From positions 499,964-563,963 of the forward strand of contig NZ_KK211140.1 in NCBI RefSeq assembly GCF_000620465.1: a stretch of 64,000 nucleotides of DNA, in the 5' to 3' direction. This DNA comes from Ralstonia sp. UNC404CL21Col. Lineage in GTDB: Bacteria; Pseudomonadota; Gammaproteobacteria; Burkholderiales; Burkholderiaceae. This document shows, piece by piece, positions 19,083-30,233 of this stretch. The notes under the pieces were generated by a model. It was not told the DNA's origin. It searched no databases and worked only from the letters and a program-made list of their open reading frames with translations. The position numbers were made by a program, and so were the translations under genes. Each line of letters opens with the position of its first letter. Position 1 is the first letter of the stretch.

Positions 19083-19874
19083 ATGGACTTGGGCCTGAAA
19101 GGCAAGCGCGCGCTGGTGTGCGGCGCAAGCAAGGGATTGGGCTTTGCGTGCGCCGACGCGCTGGCTGCCGAAGGCGTGGATGTGGTGATTGTCGCGCGCG
19201 GTGCCGAAGCGTTGTCGGCAGCCGCAGAGCGCATCCGCACGGCGCATGGCGTGCGCGTGGAAGCCGTGGCGACCGACATCACCACGCCGGAAGGCCGCGC
19301 CGAAGCGCTGCTCGCGTGCGAGCGCCTGGGCGGATCGCCCGACATCCTCGTCAACAACGCAGGCGGGCCGCCGCCGGGCAACTTCCGCGATTGGGACCGC
19401 GACGCATGGAATGCCGCGCTCAACGCCAACATGCTCACGCCCATCGACCTCATCAAAGCCACCGTCGACAAGATGATCGAGCGCCGCTGGGGCCGCATCG
19501 TCAACATCACCAGCGGTGCGGTCAAGGCGCCGATCGACGTGCTGGGCTTGTCCAACGGCGCGCGGTCCGGCCTGACCGGCTTCGTGGCCGGCCTGGCGCG
19601 TGAGGTCGCCAAGCACGGCGTGACCATCAACAATCTGCTGCCGGGCCAGTTCGAGACCGATCGCCTGACCAAGACGCTGGAAGCGGGCGCCAAGGCTGCC
19701 GGCATCAGCGCAGAAGAGAATTTCGACCGCAAGCGGCAGGGCAATCCGACGCGACGCTTTGGCCAGCCGGCCGAATTTGGCGCTGTGTGTGCCTTCCTGT
19801 GCAGCCAGCACGCCGGCTACCTGAACGCGCAAAACATCCTGCTGGATGGCGGCAGCTTCCCTGGCACCTTTTAA
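19083..19874 (+). CDS. Atypical short-chain dehydrogenase/reductase (BKR-like)
   Basis: The 263-residue protein has an SDR fold with glycine motif GASKGLG (residues 14-20), NNAGG at 91-95 and S144 in the NITS strand. The usual catalytic YxxxK is replaced by S157...R161 in the LSNGARSG segment. This matches the atypical 3-oxoacyl-ACP reductase-like subgroup whose tetrad is imperfect. It may bind NAD(P) without classical dehydrogenase chemistry. The start has a good GGAG 11 bases upstream. It is 10 bp before mgsA and likely cotranscribed with it. Confidence 0.85.
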   Translation: MDLGLKGKRALVCGASKGLGFACADALAAEGVDVVIVARGAEALSAAAERIRTAHGVRVEAVATDITTPEGRAEALLACERLGGSPDILVNNAGGPPPGNFRDWDRDAWNAALNANMLTPIDLIKATVDKMIERRWGRIVNITSGAVKAPIDVLGLSNGARSGLTGFVAGLAREVAKHGVTINNLLPGQFETDRLTKTLEAGAKAAGISAEENFDRKRQGNPTRRFGQPAEFGAVCAFLCSQHAGYLNAQNILLDGGSFPGTF

Positions 19875-19884
19875 GCCAATCGAC

Positions 19885-20325
19885 ATGACTACCCTTACGC
19901 CAATTACGCCCGAAAGCGCAGTTCGCAAACGCCGCGTCGCCCTGATCGCACACGACCACAAGAAAGACGACATGGTCGCTTTCGCACAAACGCACCAGGC
20001 CTTCCTGTCGCAATGCGACCTGCTGGCGACCGGCACCACCGGCGGCCGCCTGGAGAAGGAAGTCGGCCTGACCGTGCAGCGCATGCTGTCCGGCCCGTGG
20101 GGCGGCGACCTGCAGATTGGCGCACAACTGGCCGAAGGCCGTGTCGACGCCGTCATCTTCCTGCGCGACCCGATGACGCCGCAGCCACACGAACCCGACA
20201 TCAACGCGCTGGTTCGTGCCTGCGACGTCCACAACATTCCCTGCGCCACCAACCTCGCAACCGCCGACCTGGTGATGTCGGCCCTGCAACGGGTGGCGCC
20301 CGATCCGAAGGAGATCCACGCATGA
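19885..20325 (+). CDS. mgsA: Methylglyoxal synthase
   Basis: The 146-residue enzyme converts dihydroxyacetone phosphate to methylglyoxal and phosphate, a bypass of lower glycolysis. Conserved parts are [15 protein letters not shown], the phosphate loop ATGTTGG, the [11 protein letters not shown] segment with catalytic aspartates, and [15 protein letters not shown] prefer the ATG at 19885. A frame from 19846 would overlap the SDR gene. Its stop overlaps the quinone reductase start as ATGA, so the two are probably coupled. The neighbour could act on reactive carbonyls or quinones. Confidence 0.92.
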   Translation: MTTLTPITPESAVRKRRVALIAHDHKKDDMVAFAQTHQAFLSQCDLLATGTTGGRLEKEVGLTVQRMLSGPWGGDLQIGAQLAEGRVDAVIFLRDPMTPQPHEPDINALVRACDVHNIPCATNLATADLVMSALQRVAPDPKEIHA

Positions 20326-21302
20326 CACAAGCGAAAGCCATCCGCATCTTCGAGACCGGCGGTCCGGAAGTGATGCAGTACGTCGATGTCGACGTGCCTG
20401 CACCCGGCCCCGGCGAGGCCACCATCAAGCAGCACGCCATCGGCCTCAACTACATCGACGTCTATTTCCGCACCGGGCTGTATCCGCAGCCGCTGCCTGG
20501 CGGTATCGGCATGGAAGCCTCCGGGGTGGTGGAAGCGGTGGGCGAGGGCGTGACGCATGTCAAGCCCGGCGACCGCGTGGCCTATGCCGGCCGCCCCACC
20601 GGCGCTTACGCTGCGGTGCGCACGATGCCGGCCGACATTCTCGTACGCCTGCCGGATGCGATCGACTTTGAAACCGGCGCCGCGATGATGCTGCAGGGCA
20701 TGACCGCGCAGTACCTGCTTCGCGACAGCTACCGCGTGCAGCCCGGCGATACGGTGCTGTTTCACGCAGCCGCTGGTGGTGTCGGGCTGATTGCGTGCCA
20801 GTGGCTGAAGGCGCTCGGCGCCACGGTGATCGGCACCGTCGGCAGCGATGCCAAGGCCGAACTTGCCCGCGCGCACGGCTGCGATCACACCATCGTCTAC
20901 ACGCGCGAGAACTTCACCGAACGCGTGCGTGAAATCACGGGCGGCAAGGGCGTGCCCGTGGTCTACGACGGCATTGGCAAAGACACGTTCACGGGCTCGC
21001 TCGATTGCCTCGCGCCGCGCGGGATGATGGTCACGTACGGCAACGCATCGGGCCCCGTGCCGCCGGTTGACCTCAGCGTGCTGAGCGCAAAAGGCTCGCT
21101 CAAGATCACGCGACCGACGCTGATGACGTACACGGCGCGGCGCGAGCTGCTGGAGCCGATGGCGGCAGAGTTGTTTGATGTGGTGAGCAGCGGCAAGGTG
21201 AAGATCGAGATTCAACAGCGCTACGATCTGCAGAACGCGGCGCAGGCGCACCGCGATCTGGAAGCGCGCAAGACGACCGGTTCGACGATCCTCTTGCCGT
21301 AA
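20322..21302 (+). CDS. NADPH:quinone oxidoreductase (zeta-crystallin type)
   Basis: The 326-residue medium-chain reductase without zinc ligands has the nucleotide loop [19 protein letters not shown], typical of QOR. It reduces quinones with NADPH in the cytoplasm. The conserved [13 protein letters not shown] and [15 protein letters not shown] segments are clear. The start ATG at 20322 overlaps the mgsA stop by four bases and is preceded by GGAG, so the longer upstream frame is not used. Confidence 0.9.
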   Translation: MTQAKAIRIFETGGPEVMQYVDVDVPAPGPGEATIKQHAIGLNYIDVYFRTGLYPQPLPGGIGMEASGVVEAVGEGVTHVKPGDRVAYAGRPTGAYAAVRTMPADILVRLPDAIDFETGAAMMLQGMTAQYLLRDSYRVQPGDTVLFHAAAGGVGLIACQWLKALGATVIGTVGSDAKAELARAHGCDHTIVYTRENFTERVREITGGKGVPVVYDGIGKDTFTGSLDCLAPRGMMVTYGNASGPVPPVDLSVLSAKGSLKITRPTLMTYTARRELLEPMAAELFDVVSSGKVKIEIQQRYDLQNAAQAHRDLEARKTTGSTILLP

Positions 21303-21311
21303 GTTGAGACG

Positions 21312-21608
21312 TTACCGCCCGGAGGGCTTCACCCGCCGGGCGGCGGCAAAGCGCGCATCCTCGCGCACGCGGTCGGGCAGGCCGCGCAGCAGCATGTGCA
21401 GCGCAAACGGCACCAGCACGATGTCGTCCACCCAGCCGATTACCGGGATGACATCCGGGATGAGGTCGACCGGCGATACCACATACCCCACCAGCAGCAG
21501 CGCAGCCGGCGCCAGCCACCACGGCTTGTCGGGATGGCGCAGCGCAAACCACAGCAGGCGCACGTCGTTGCGCACCACGCTCCACAGGCGGAAAAGTCGT
21601 CCGAACAT
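21312..21608 (-). CDS. DUF1232 (YkvA-like) small membrane protein
   Basis: The 98-residue protein contains the DUF1232 core GYVVSPVDLIPDVIPVIGWVDD, a hydrophobic hairpin that is the family signature. It is preceded by a basic amphipathic start. The role of the family is unknown. It is convergent with the quinone reductase and downstream of the BMP operon, from which a bidirectional terminator separates it. It probably has its own promoter within 21610-21720. Confidence 0.85.
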   Translation of the reverse strand: MFGRLFRLWSVVRNDVRLLWFALRHPDKPWWLAPAALLLVGYVVSPVDLIPDVIPVIGWVDDIVLVPFALHMLLRGLPDRVREDARFAAARRVKPSGR

Positions 21609-21719
21609 CGTGGGCTCCTTGATGAAAAGCCGGCGTCACATGAGGGCGTTTGGCCAGCAAACCATCGTATCAGCTTGGGGAAATGGCCCGGTTTTCAAGA
21701 TGAAGCCCCATCGTCCATG

Positions 21720-21755
21720 AAAAAAGCCGGCCCTCTTGCGAGGTGCCGGCTTTTT
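21720..21755 (-). terminator. Bidirectional terminator after the BMP transporter operon
   Basis: AAAAAGCCGGC (21721-21731) pairs perfectly with GCCGGCTTTTT (21745-21755). On the minus strand, the direction of the BMP operon, the stem ends in a run of T. Confidence 0.8.
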
Positions 21756-21772
21756 GCCGCGACGGGTAGAAC

Positions 21773-22930
21773 TCAACCCGGAATCTTGCCTTCCACGCCC
21801 TCGACGTAGAACTTGATGCCGTGCAGGAAGCCGTCGTCGGCGACCTTGTCGGCGGGCAGGACTTCCTTGCCGGTGTTGTCCTTGAGCGGACCCTTCCAGA
21901 TCGGTGCGGAGCCGTCGATGATGCCCTTCTTGCGGGTTTCGATCAGCGTCTTCACGTCTTCCGGCACCACAGCGTTGTAGGCGCCCAGGTCGATGGCGCC
22001 TTCCTTCAGGCCCCACCACACGGTTTCCGGCTTCCACTTGTTTTCGAGCACGTCGCCGACGACCTTGGTGTAGTACACGCCCCACTTGTTCATCGAGGCG
22101 GCCAGGTGGGCCTTCTCGCCGAACTTGGTCATGTCGCTGTCCCAGCCGATGGCGTAGACGCCTTTTTCCTGGGCCGTTTGCACGACGGCGGCGGAGTCGG
22201 TGTTCTGCATCAGCACGTCGACGCCCTGACCGATGAGCGTGGTGGCCGCTTCGCGCTCCTTGCCCGGGTCAAACCACTTGTTGACCCACACCACGCGGGT
22301 GGTGGCCTTCGGGTTGACGCTGCGCGCGCCCAGCGTGAACGAATCGATGTTGCGGATCACCTCGGGGATGGGCACCGAACCCACCACGCCCAGCTTGCCC
22401 GACTTGCTCATCTTGCCGGCCACCACGCCCGCGAGGTACGCGCCTTCATACGTGCGCACGTCGTACTGGCCGAGGTTGTCGGCAGTCTTGAAACCGGTGG
22501 CGTGCTCGAACTTCACGTCCGGGAATTCCTTGGCGACCTTGAGCATCGATTCCATGAAGCCGAAGCTCGTGCCGAAGATGACCTTGTTGCCCTGCGTGGC
22601 GAGATCGCGGAACACGCGCTCGGCGTCCGCAGCGCTTTCGGGGACGCTTTCGACGAAGCTGGTCTTGACCTTGTCGCCGAACTTGGCTTCGACCTCCTTG
22701 CGGCCGGCGTCGTGGGCGTATGTCCAGCCTGCGTCGCCCACCGGGCCGACGTAGACGAACGCAACCTTCAGCGGCTCATTGGCCGGTGCCGGTGCGGCAG
22801 CGGCGGGGGCCGACGATGCGGCCGGCGCGGCATTGCCGCCGGCGTTGTCGTTGGACTTGCCGCAACCCCAGAGGGTCAGGGCAGCGCCGGCGGCCAGGGC
22901 GGCCAGCGTGATCCTGCGAGTGACGTTCAT
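21773..22930 (-). CDS. BMP-family substrate-binding lipoprotein of a nucleoside ABC transporter
   Basis: The roughly 385-residue protein starts with a lipoprotein signal, and the lipobox LTLWGC places the acylated cysteine at residue 23. An Ala/Pro linker follows, then a BMP/TmpC/PnrA domain with the family's start KVAFVYVGPVGDAGWTYAHD and the WVNKWFDPGKEREAA segment. BMP proteins bind purine nucleosides, or sometimes other small molecules, outside the cytoplasmic membrane. I place the start at MNVTRR (22928-22930) since it gives a complete signal peptide. The two permeases and the ATPase lie upstream. Confidence 0.92.
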   Translation of the reverse strand: MNVTRRITLAALAAGAALTLWGCGKSNDNAGGNAAPAASSAPAAAAPAPANEPLKVAFVYVGPVGDAGWTYAHDAGRKEVEAKFGDKVKTSFVESVPESAADAERVFRDLATQGNKVIFGTSFGFMESMLKVAKEFPDVKFEHATGFKTADNLGQYDVRTYEGAYLAGVVAGKMSKSGKLGVVGSVPIPEVIRNIDSFTLGARSVNPKATTRVVWVNKWFDPGKEREAATTLIGQGVDVLMQNTDSAAVVQTAQEKGVYAIGWDSDMTKFGEKAHLAASMNKWGVYYTKVVGDVLENKWKPETVWWGLKEGAIDLGAYNAVVPEDVKTLIETRKKGIIDGSAPIWKGPLKDNTGKEVLPADKVADDGFLHGIKFYVEGVEGKIPG

Positions 22931-23009
22931 CGATTTCTCCTGTTGTGTGGCTCGTTGACTGTGTTGAAGCAAATGAAAGCGGAATGCAGAAGCTGAGGCT
23001 GCATGCAGT

Positions 23010-23930
23010 TTAGGCAGCCCCGGGGCGGAACGGCTTGCCAAGCGATGCGGGCATGTTCAGGCGAATCCAGTCCGGGTTGCGCGAGATGATGGCCAGCACG
23101 ACGATGGTGGCCGCAAACGGCGCCATCGACAGAATCTGCGACGGCACCGACACGCCCATCCCTTGCAGGTGGAATTGCAGGATCGTCACGCCGCCGAACA
23201 GCAGCGCACCGAACAGGATGCGCAGCGGGCGCCAGGTGGCAAACGTGGTCAGCGCGAGGGCAATCCAGCCGCGGCCGGCGACCATGTTCTCGACCCACAT
23301 CGGCGTGTAGACCAGCGACAGGTACGCGCCGGCCAGCCCGCAGCATGCGCCGCCAAACAACAGCGCGCCAAAGCGGACGGTGCGCACCGGAAAGCCAAGT
23401 GCATGCGCCGACTCCGGCGATTCACCGATCGCGCGCAGCGTGAGACCAGCCCGCGTCTTGAACAGGAACCACGCAATCGCGCCGCACAGCAGCAGGCTGA
23501 AATAGACCATCCAGTGGTGCGCGAAGAGGGCGGGGCCGACAAACGGGATCGACTCCAGCCCGGGGATGCCGTGCGCCTGCGCCGGCAGCGACATGCCGAC
23601 AAAGCGCTGGCCCATGAAGGCCGACAGCCCGGTGCCGAAAATCGACAGGGCGAGGCCCGTGGCGACCTGGTTGGTGACGAGTACCAGCGCCAGCCATGCA
23701 AACAGCGACGCCATCACCATGCCGGCAATCGCTCCGGCAGCAAAACCCAGCAGGGGAGTCTGCGTCTGGTAGCCGACCATGAAACCGACCACGGCCGCCA
23801 CCAGCATCATCCCTTCGGCGCCGAGGTTGAGCACGCCGGAGCGCTCGTTCATCAAGAGGCCAAGGGCGGCCAGCAGCAGCGGAGTGCCGGCGTTGATCGA
23901 CGCGGCGATCAGGGGAGCGAGACTGTCCAT
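23010..23930 (-). CDS. ABC transporter permease of the BMP-type nucleoside importer (second permease)
   Basis: The 306-residue protein has about eight helices and the inner-membrane BPD_transp_2 fold. The segments LGLLMNERSGVLNLGAEGMM and GLAGAYLSLVYTPMWVENM are shared by YufQ/NupQ-like permeases. I start it at the ATG at 23928-23930, one base after the previous permease's stop. It forms the membrane channel with the neighbouring permease. Confidence 0.9.
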   Translation of the reverse strand: MDSLAPLIAASINAGTPLLLAALGLLMNERSGVLNLGAEGMMLVAAVVGFMVGYQTQTPLLGFAAGAIAGMVMASLFAWLALVLVTNQVATGLALSIFGTGLSAFMGQRFVGMSLPAQAHGIPGLESIPFVGPALFAHHWMVYFSLLLCGAIAWFLFKTRAGLTLRAIGESPESAHALGFPVRTVRFGALLFGGACCGLAGAYLSLVYTPMWVENMVAGRGWIALALTTFATWRPLRILFGALLFGGVTILQFHLQGMGVSVPSQILSMAPFAATIVVLAIISRNPDWIRLNMPASLGKPFRPGAA

Positions 23931-23931
23931 A

Positions 23932-25033
23932 TCAGTGGTGCGCGCGCCAGCGCAGGCGGTATTCGATGAGCGTGTCGCAGGCGAGCAGGAAGAACAGCAA
24001 CATCCCCTGGAACACTCCGGTAATGGCCGACGGCAGCCCCAGGCGCGATTGCGCAAGCTCGCCGCCGATATAGAAGAGCGACATCACGATCGCGCCCAGC
24101 ACGGTGCCGACCGGATTCAAGCGCCCGACGAACGCCACCACGATGGCGGCAAAGCCGTAGCCGGGGGAAATGGATGGCAGCAGTTGCCCGATCGGCCCGG
24201 TCACCTCGAAGGCGCCGGCAATGCCTGCCAGGCCGCCCGACACCAGCAGCGCCGTCCACAGCGCCGCCCGCGACGAGAAACCTGCATAGCGCGCGGCTTG
24301 CGGCGCCAGGCCACCGACTTGAAGGCGATAGCCCGCAAAGCTGCGGAAGACGAACAACGTCATCGCCGCCGTCATCACCAGCATGAACAGGAAGCCGACG
24401 TGCAGGCGCGTGCCGGCCACGAGCGTCGGCAGAACGAACGCGCTGTCGAACACGATCGATTGCGGGAAGTTCATGCCGTTCGGGTCTTTCAACGGTCCGT
24501 TGACCACGTACAGCAGCAGCAACTGCGCCATGTACGTAAGCATGAGCGAGACGAGGATCTCGTTGGCATGAAAGCGATCGCGCAGCAGCGCGGTGATCGC
24601 CGCCCACAGCGCGCCGCCGACGAGGCCGGCAACGATGGCCAGCACCAGCGCAAAGCCGCCGGGGATGGCGGGCGTCGGCGTATCGAAGTAGATGATGGTG
24701 GCCGCTGCAAAGATGCCGCCCACGATGAGCTGCCCCTCCGCGCCGATGTTCCACACGTTGGCGCGATAGCACACCGACAAGCCCAGCGCGCACAGCACCA
24801 GCGGCACGGTCTTGAGCAGCACTTCACCGATCGCCCGCTTGCTGACCAGCGGTTCGACCAGGAACACGCGCAGGCCCGCGACCGGGTCCTTGCCCAGCAG
24901 CGCGAACAGCAGCAAGCCGAACACCATCGTCAGCACCAGCGCGATGAGCGGCGAGGCGTAGGCCATGGTGCGCGACGGAATGGCGCGCAGCTCGAGCGAA
25001 ACCGGCAGCGCCAGACGGCTGCCATGCATGACG

Positions 25034-25041
<8 letters not shown>
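23932..25041 (-). CDS. ABC transporter permease of the BMP-type nucleoside importer (first permease)
   Basis: The 369-residue inner-membrane permease of the BPD_transp_2 type (YufP/NupP-like) has the segment YRANVWNIGAEGQLIVGG and a cytoplasmic coupling region with GYRLQVGG. Its start at 25039-25041 lies inside the last codons of the ATPase gene (8-bp overlap), which indicates coupled translation. Confidence 0.9.
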
Positions 25042-26584
<1,543 letters not shown>

Positions 26585-27030
26585 AACAGTTGGCTCGTGG
26601 TTTCCGTGCCGCTCACCGTGCGGATACGCATCGGAGGCGGTCTCTTTTTGGGTGTTGACGACACTTCACAACAGGCAACGCCGACGCAGATTCGCGCCGA
26701 CGCATCGCAGCAAACATCATGGATGGGTGATGCTTTCCATCAGCTTGGAATTATATCGTTCGGCACTGCGCCGAACGGCGATTTCGGCCCGCTTGCGCCT
26801 GCCTCGTACGAGGGGTGGCGGAGTGCAAATCCCGTGCCGGGCCCATTGGGGCCATTTGCCGCTTCCAGCTTGTCATGCCGACGTATCCAGGTGGCACGCG
26901 CAGCCCTTGGGTGGGGCGCGCACGCCGTCTTGCACCTGCCCGGTGCGCGCACGTGGCGCGCCGCTTTGCGCTACAGTTCTCGGTTTGCTCCGGCGCGGGC
27001 CTCCCGTCCGCCGCGTCCCGCTCTGCCTTC
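26585..27030 (+). other. Divergent intergenic region between the BMP importer and the Bcr/CflA pump
   Basis: I see no credible gene in these 446 bases. They hold a palindrome and a -10-like box at 26750-26777. The part next to the pump gene (26800-27030) is GC-rich and open in the pump's frame, but it lacks family similarity, so I treat it as leader. Confidence 0.5.
26750..26777 (-). promoter_or_regulatory. TATAAT box with adjoining operator-like palindrome upstream of the BMP operon
   Basis: On the minus strand, TATAAT (26755-26750) directly follows the perfect inverted repeat CGTTCGGC-ACTGC-GCCGAACG (26757-26777), which covers the space where the -10 to -35 spacer lies. No good -35 is seen. 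This looks like a repressor-controlled promoter. The regulator is unknown. Confidence 0.35.
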
Positions 27031-28245
27031 ATGACTGCTCCCGCTTCCGCACGATCCCGCATGCCCGGCCCGATTCCCGGCTGGCTCCTGCTGCTTGGCG
27101 CGCTCACGGCCATCGGCCCGCTGTCGGTCGACATGTACCTGCCCAGCCTGCCGACCATCGCGCGCGACCTGAATACATCGTCGGCTGCGGCGGGGCTCAC
27201 GCTGACGGTCTTCCTGATCAGCCTGGCGATCGGCCAGCTGATCTACGGCCCGGCCAGCGATCGCTTCGGCCGCAAACCGCCGCTCTACATCGGCCTGGCG
27301 ATGTACGTCGCAGCCTCCATCGGCTGCGCTTTCGCCACGGATGCCACGATGTTGGCCGTGCTGCGCGGCGTGCAGGGGTTTGGCGGCTGCGCGGGCATGG
27401 TCATCGCGCGTGCAGCCGTGCGCGATCGCATGGATCCGGCTGGCGCCGCACAAGCGTATTCGACGCTGATGCTGGTCATGGGCGTGGCGCCCATCCTGGC
27501 GCCGATGATTGGCGGCGCAGTGCTGCAGTTCACAACGTGGCGGGTCATCTTCGCCTTGCTGACGGCGTTTGGCGTGCTGTCGCTGGTGGCGGTGCATTAC
27601 CTGATGCGCGAGTCGCTGGCGCCTGAGCAGGCGCGCAAGCTGGCAGTCGGCCACGTGCTGCGCGATTACTGGGAACTGCTGCGCGATCACCACTACGCCG
27701 CCTATATGGGGTGCGGGGCGGTGTTTCTGTCGGGCATGTTCGCGTACATCACCGTGTCGTCGTTCGTGCTGATCGACGGTTATGGGCTGACGCCGTCGCA
27801 GTACGCCTGGGTGTTCGGCAGCAACGCGGCCGGAATGATCGCCGCCTCGCGCGTGAATGTGCGGCTGGTGCGCAAGTACTCGCCGGCGCGCGTGCTGCGG
27901 CGGGCGCTGTGGGTGCCGGCCATCACCAGCGTGCTGGCCGCCGCCGCCGCCGCGGCCGGCTTTACGCCGCTGCCGCTCGTGCTGGCGGCGCTGTTCTGCT
28001 ACGTCGCGTCGATCGGCTGCATCTCGCCCAACACCGGCGCGCTGGCAATGGCGGGGCAGGGCGCGCGTGCGGGTACGGGCTCGGCGCTTATGGGCGCCAT
28101 GCAGTTTGGCCTCGGCATGGTGACCGGCACGGTGGTCGCCGCCATCGGCCAGACCGCGCTGCCGCTGCTGGGCATGATGGCTGTGTGCGCCATCGTCGCG
28201 CTCCTTCTGGGTCTGCGCATCACGCGCGAAGAGCCCGCTGCCTGA
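27031..28245 (+). CDS. Bcr/CflA-family multidrug MFS efflux transporter
   Basis: The 404-residue twelve-helix facilitator shows the drug-resistance signatures IGPLSVDMYLPSLPTIARDL in helix 1, GQLIYGPASDRFGRKPPLY (motif A) and RGVQGFGGCAGMVIARA (motif C region). The family exports bicyclomycin, chloramphenicol, sulphonamides or dipeptides by proton antiport. I chose the ATG at 27031 (MTAPASARS), as the longer frame upstream adds 72 residues without family match. It diverges from the BMP operon. Confidence 0.88.
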   Translation: MTAPASARSRMPGPIPGWLLLLGALTAIGPLSVDMYLPSLPTIARDLNTSSAAAGLTLTVFLISLAIGQLIYGPASDRFGRKPPLYIGLAMYVAASIGCAFATDATMLAVLRGVQGFGGCAGMVIARAAVRDRMDPAGAAQAYSTLMLVMGVAPILAPMIGGAVLQFTTWRVIFALLTAFGVLSLVAVHYLMRESLAPEQARKLAVGHVLRDYWELLRDHHYAAYMGCGAVFLSGMFAYITVSSFVLIDGYGLTPSQYAWVFGSNAAGMIAASRVNVRLVRKYSPARVLRRALWVPAITSVLAAAAAAAGFTPLPLVLAALFCYVASIGCISPNTGALAMAGQGARAGTGSALMGAMQFGLGMVTGTVVAAIGQTALPLLGMMAVCAIVALLLGLRITREEPAA

Positions 28246-28520
28246 CCCCCACTTCCGGGCTCGGTCTACGCCTCTTGTTCTAGGGGCGTCTTCATCCTTT
28301 CATATGACTTTGGCATAACATGCCCGTCACGCTGATCGTGTTCGGCACCTATGATGAGTGCAGCCGGACCGCGTTCAGCAGCGACGTGGCCCTGAATGAC
28401 TAAGGGTTACTTCTTATACAGAATTTATCGACAATTTATTAACGTATCGCTTTCGTTTTCAAACACGCGTCGTTTTGCCGGGATCTTCCCGCCAACGGCG
28501 CAGACGAGACGGGGGTTAAG
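28246..28520 (+). other. AT-rich intergenic leader upstream of the pyroglutamate operon
   Basis: No gene is visible in these 275 bases. The stretch 28395-28450 is clearly AT-rich against the surroundings and should hold the operon promoter. CTGAAT (28392) with TATACA (28415) at a 17-bp spacing is one weak candidate. Confidence 0.35.
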
Positions 28521-29168
28521 TTGCAGTGCACGATTCACCGGCTGGGCGAACTCGCGCTGTTGTGCGAAGTGCCGCCACCGGCCACCCTGAATTGCCAGCA
28601 GCGCATCTGGGCCATGGCGTCGCGCGCGTCCAACTGGGCGGGCGTGGTCGACGTGGTGCCCGGCATGAACAACCTCACGCTCGTGTTCGGCCCACTGGCC
28701 GATGCGCAGCGATTGACCACCCAACTGCGCGAAGCCTGGGAAGAAAGCCAGGCGCTGGTGGCCGACGGCAAACTCGTCGACATCGAAGTCGCCTATGGCG
28801 GTGACGAAGGCCCCGACCTGCGCGAAGTCGCCAAGCACACCGGCCTGAGCACGGCCGAAGTCGTGCGCCGTCACACTGCGCCGGAATACATCGTCTATTT
28901 CCTGGGCTTCCAACCCGGCTTTGCCTACATGGGCGGGCTCGACAAGTCGCTCGCCACGCCGCGTCGCGCCGAGCCGCGCATGGCCGTGCCGGCCGGTTCG
29001 GTCGGCATCGGCGGCGAGCAGACCGGCATCTATCCGGCCGCATCCCCCGGTGGCTGGCAACTGCTAGGCCGCACAGACGCGGCGCTCTTCATACCGCAGC
29101 GCAATCCCCCCACGCTGCTGGCGCCCGGAGACCGCATCCGCTTTGTCGCCTCGAAGGTGCGCGCATGA
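28521..29168 (+). CDS. pxpB: 5-oxoprolinase subunit PxpB (KipI-like)
   Basis: The 215-residue protein belongs to the KipI / allophanate-hydrolase subunit 1 family. With PxpC and PxpA it forms the prokaryotic ATP-dependent 5-oxoprolinase, which opens 5-oxo-L-proline to glutamate. Conserved parts are VVPGMNNLTLVF, YIVYFLGFQPGFAYMGGL and PAGSVGIGGEQTGIYP. The start appears to be TTG at 28521, with GGGGG 8-12 bases upstream. No ATG lies near the family start. Its stop overlaps the pxpC start as ATGA. Confidence 0.9.
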   Translation: MQCTIHRLGELALLCEVPPPATLNCQQRIWAMASRASNWAGVVDVVPGMNNLTLVFGPLADAQRLTTQLREAWEESQALVADGKLVDIEVAYGGDEGPDLREVAKHTGLSTAEVVRRHTAPEYIVYFLGFQPGFAYMGGLDKSLATPRRAEPRMAVPAGSVGIGGEQTGIYPAASPGGWQLLGRTDAALFIPQRNPPTLLAPGDRIRFVASKVRA

Positions 29169-30214
29169 GTTCGAAACCCCAACCCATGATCGAGATCGTG
29201 CGGGCCGGCGTGCTGGCGTCTGTGCAGGACCTGGGCCGCACCGGCTATCGCCGCTTTGGCGTGTGCACGTCGGGCGCACTGGATCCGCTGTCGCTGTATG
29301 TGGGCAACCGGCTGGTCGGCAACCGCAGTGACGCCGCGGGCATCGAGTTCACGCTGGGCAACGCCACGCTGCGCTTCCACGCCAATGGCCTGATCGCGCT
29401 GACGGGCGCCGATTGCCGCGCCACGCTCGACGGCGCGCCGGTGCATGCGTGGCGTGCCATCCCTGTGCAACGCGGGCAGATGCTGACCTTGCGGGTGGCG
29501 CAGGGAGGCGTGCGCGCGTATCTCTGCGTGGCCGGCGGCATCGATGTGCCGGAGATGATGGGCTCGCGCAGCACCGATCTGAAAGCCGGCTTCGGCGGCT
29601 TCGAGGGGCGCCCGCTCAAGGACGGCGACAGGCTGCCCGTGCTGCCCGCCGATACGACGTACGCTCCCGACATCAGCGGCGACACCGTTGCCGTGAAGGC
29701 AGCCCGCTGGACGTTCGACCGCGCGCAGAAGGACACGCCCGTCATGCGCGTGCTGCCCGGTCCTGAATACGACGATTTCGTTGCCGACGCGCAAGCTGCG
29801 TTCTGGGAATCGGACTGGACGCTCACGCCCAACAGCAACCGGATGGGCTTTCGCCTCCAGGGGCCGGAACTCCAACGCAAGAAGCAGCGCAGCGGCGATC
29901 TGCTCTCGCACGGCGTGGTGCCGGGCGTGATCCAGGTGCCGCCGTCCGGACAGCCCATTGTGCTGATGGCCGATGCGCAAACCACCGGCGGCTATCCGAA
30001 GATCGGCTCCGTCATCCTGGCCGACCAATGGCGCCTGGCGCAGATTCCGCTCGGCACGCGCGTGCGCTTCGAGCGTGTGACGCTGGAAGAAGCCGAAGCC
30101 GCCCGCGCCGACGTGGCACGGTATCTGCAGCAAATCGAAACCGCGCTGGACTGGCAGCGCCAGGGCATTCTGTCGAGCGCGCATCGCACCGCAAAGACGC
30201 GACTGAACGCCTGA
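29165..30214 (+). CDS. pxpC: 5-oxoprolinase subunit PxpC (KipA-like)
   Basis: The 349-residue protein of the KipA / allophanate-hydrolase subunit 2 family begins with [25 protein letters not shown] and contains [13 protein letters not shown]. It is the partner of PxpB in 5-oxoproline hydrolysis. The ATG overlaps the pxpB stop by four bases. A few similar pairs instead work on urea-derived substrates, but pxpA and the peptidase nearby support the 5-oxoproline role. Confidence 0.92.
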   Translation: MSSKPQPMIEIVRAGVLASVQDLGRTGYRRFGVCTSGALDPLSLYVGNRLVGNRSDAAGIEFTLGNATLRFHANGLIALTGADCRATLDGAPVHAWRAIPVQRGQMLTLRVAQGGVRAYLCVAGGIDVPEMMGSRSTDLKAGFGGFEGRPLKDGDRLPVLPADTTYAPDISGDTVAVKAARWTFDRAQKDTPVMRVLPGPEYDDFVADAQAAFWESDWTLTPNSNRMGFRLQGPELQRKKQRSGDLLSHGVVPGVIQVPPSGQPIVLMADAQTTGGYPKIGSVILADQWRLAQIPLGTRVRFERVTLEEAEAARADVARYLQQIETALDWQRQGILSSAHRTAKTRLNA

Positions 30215-30233
30215 TGCACCGGAAGACAACATC

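Noticed and set aside
21304..21720. Plus-strand frame opposite the DUF1232 gene
   Set aside because: The minus-strand DUF1232 signature is clear, and the plus frame is its antisense.
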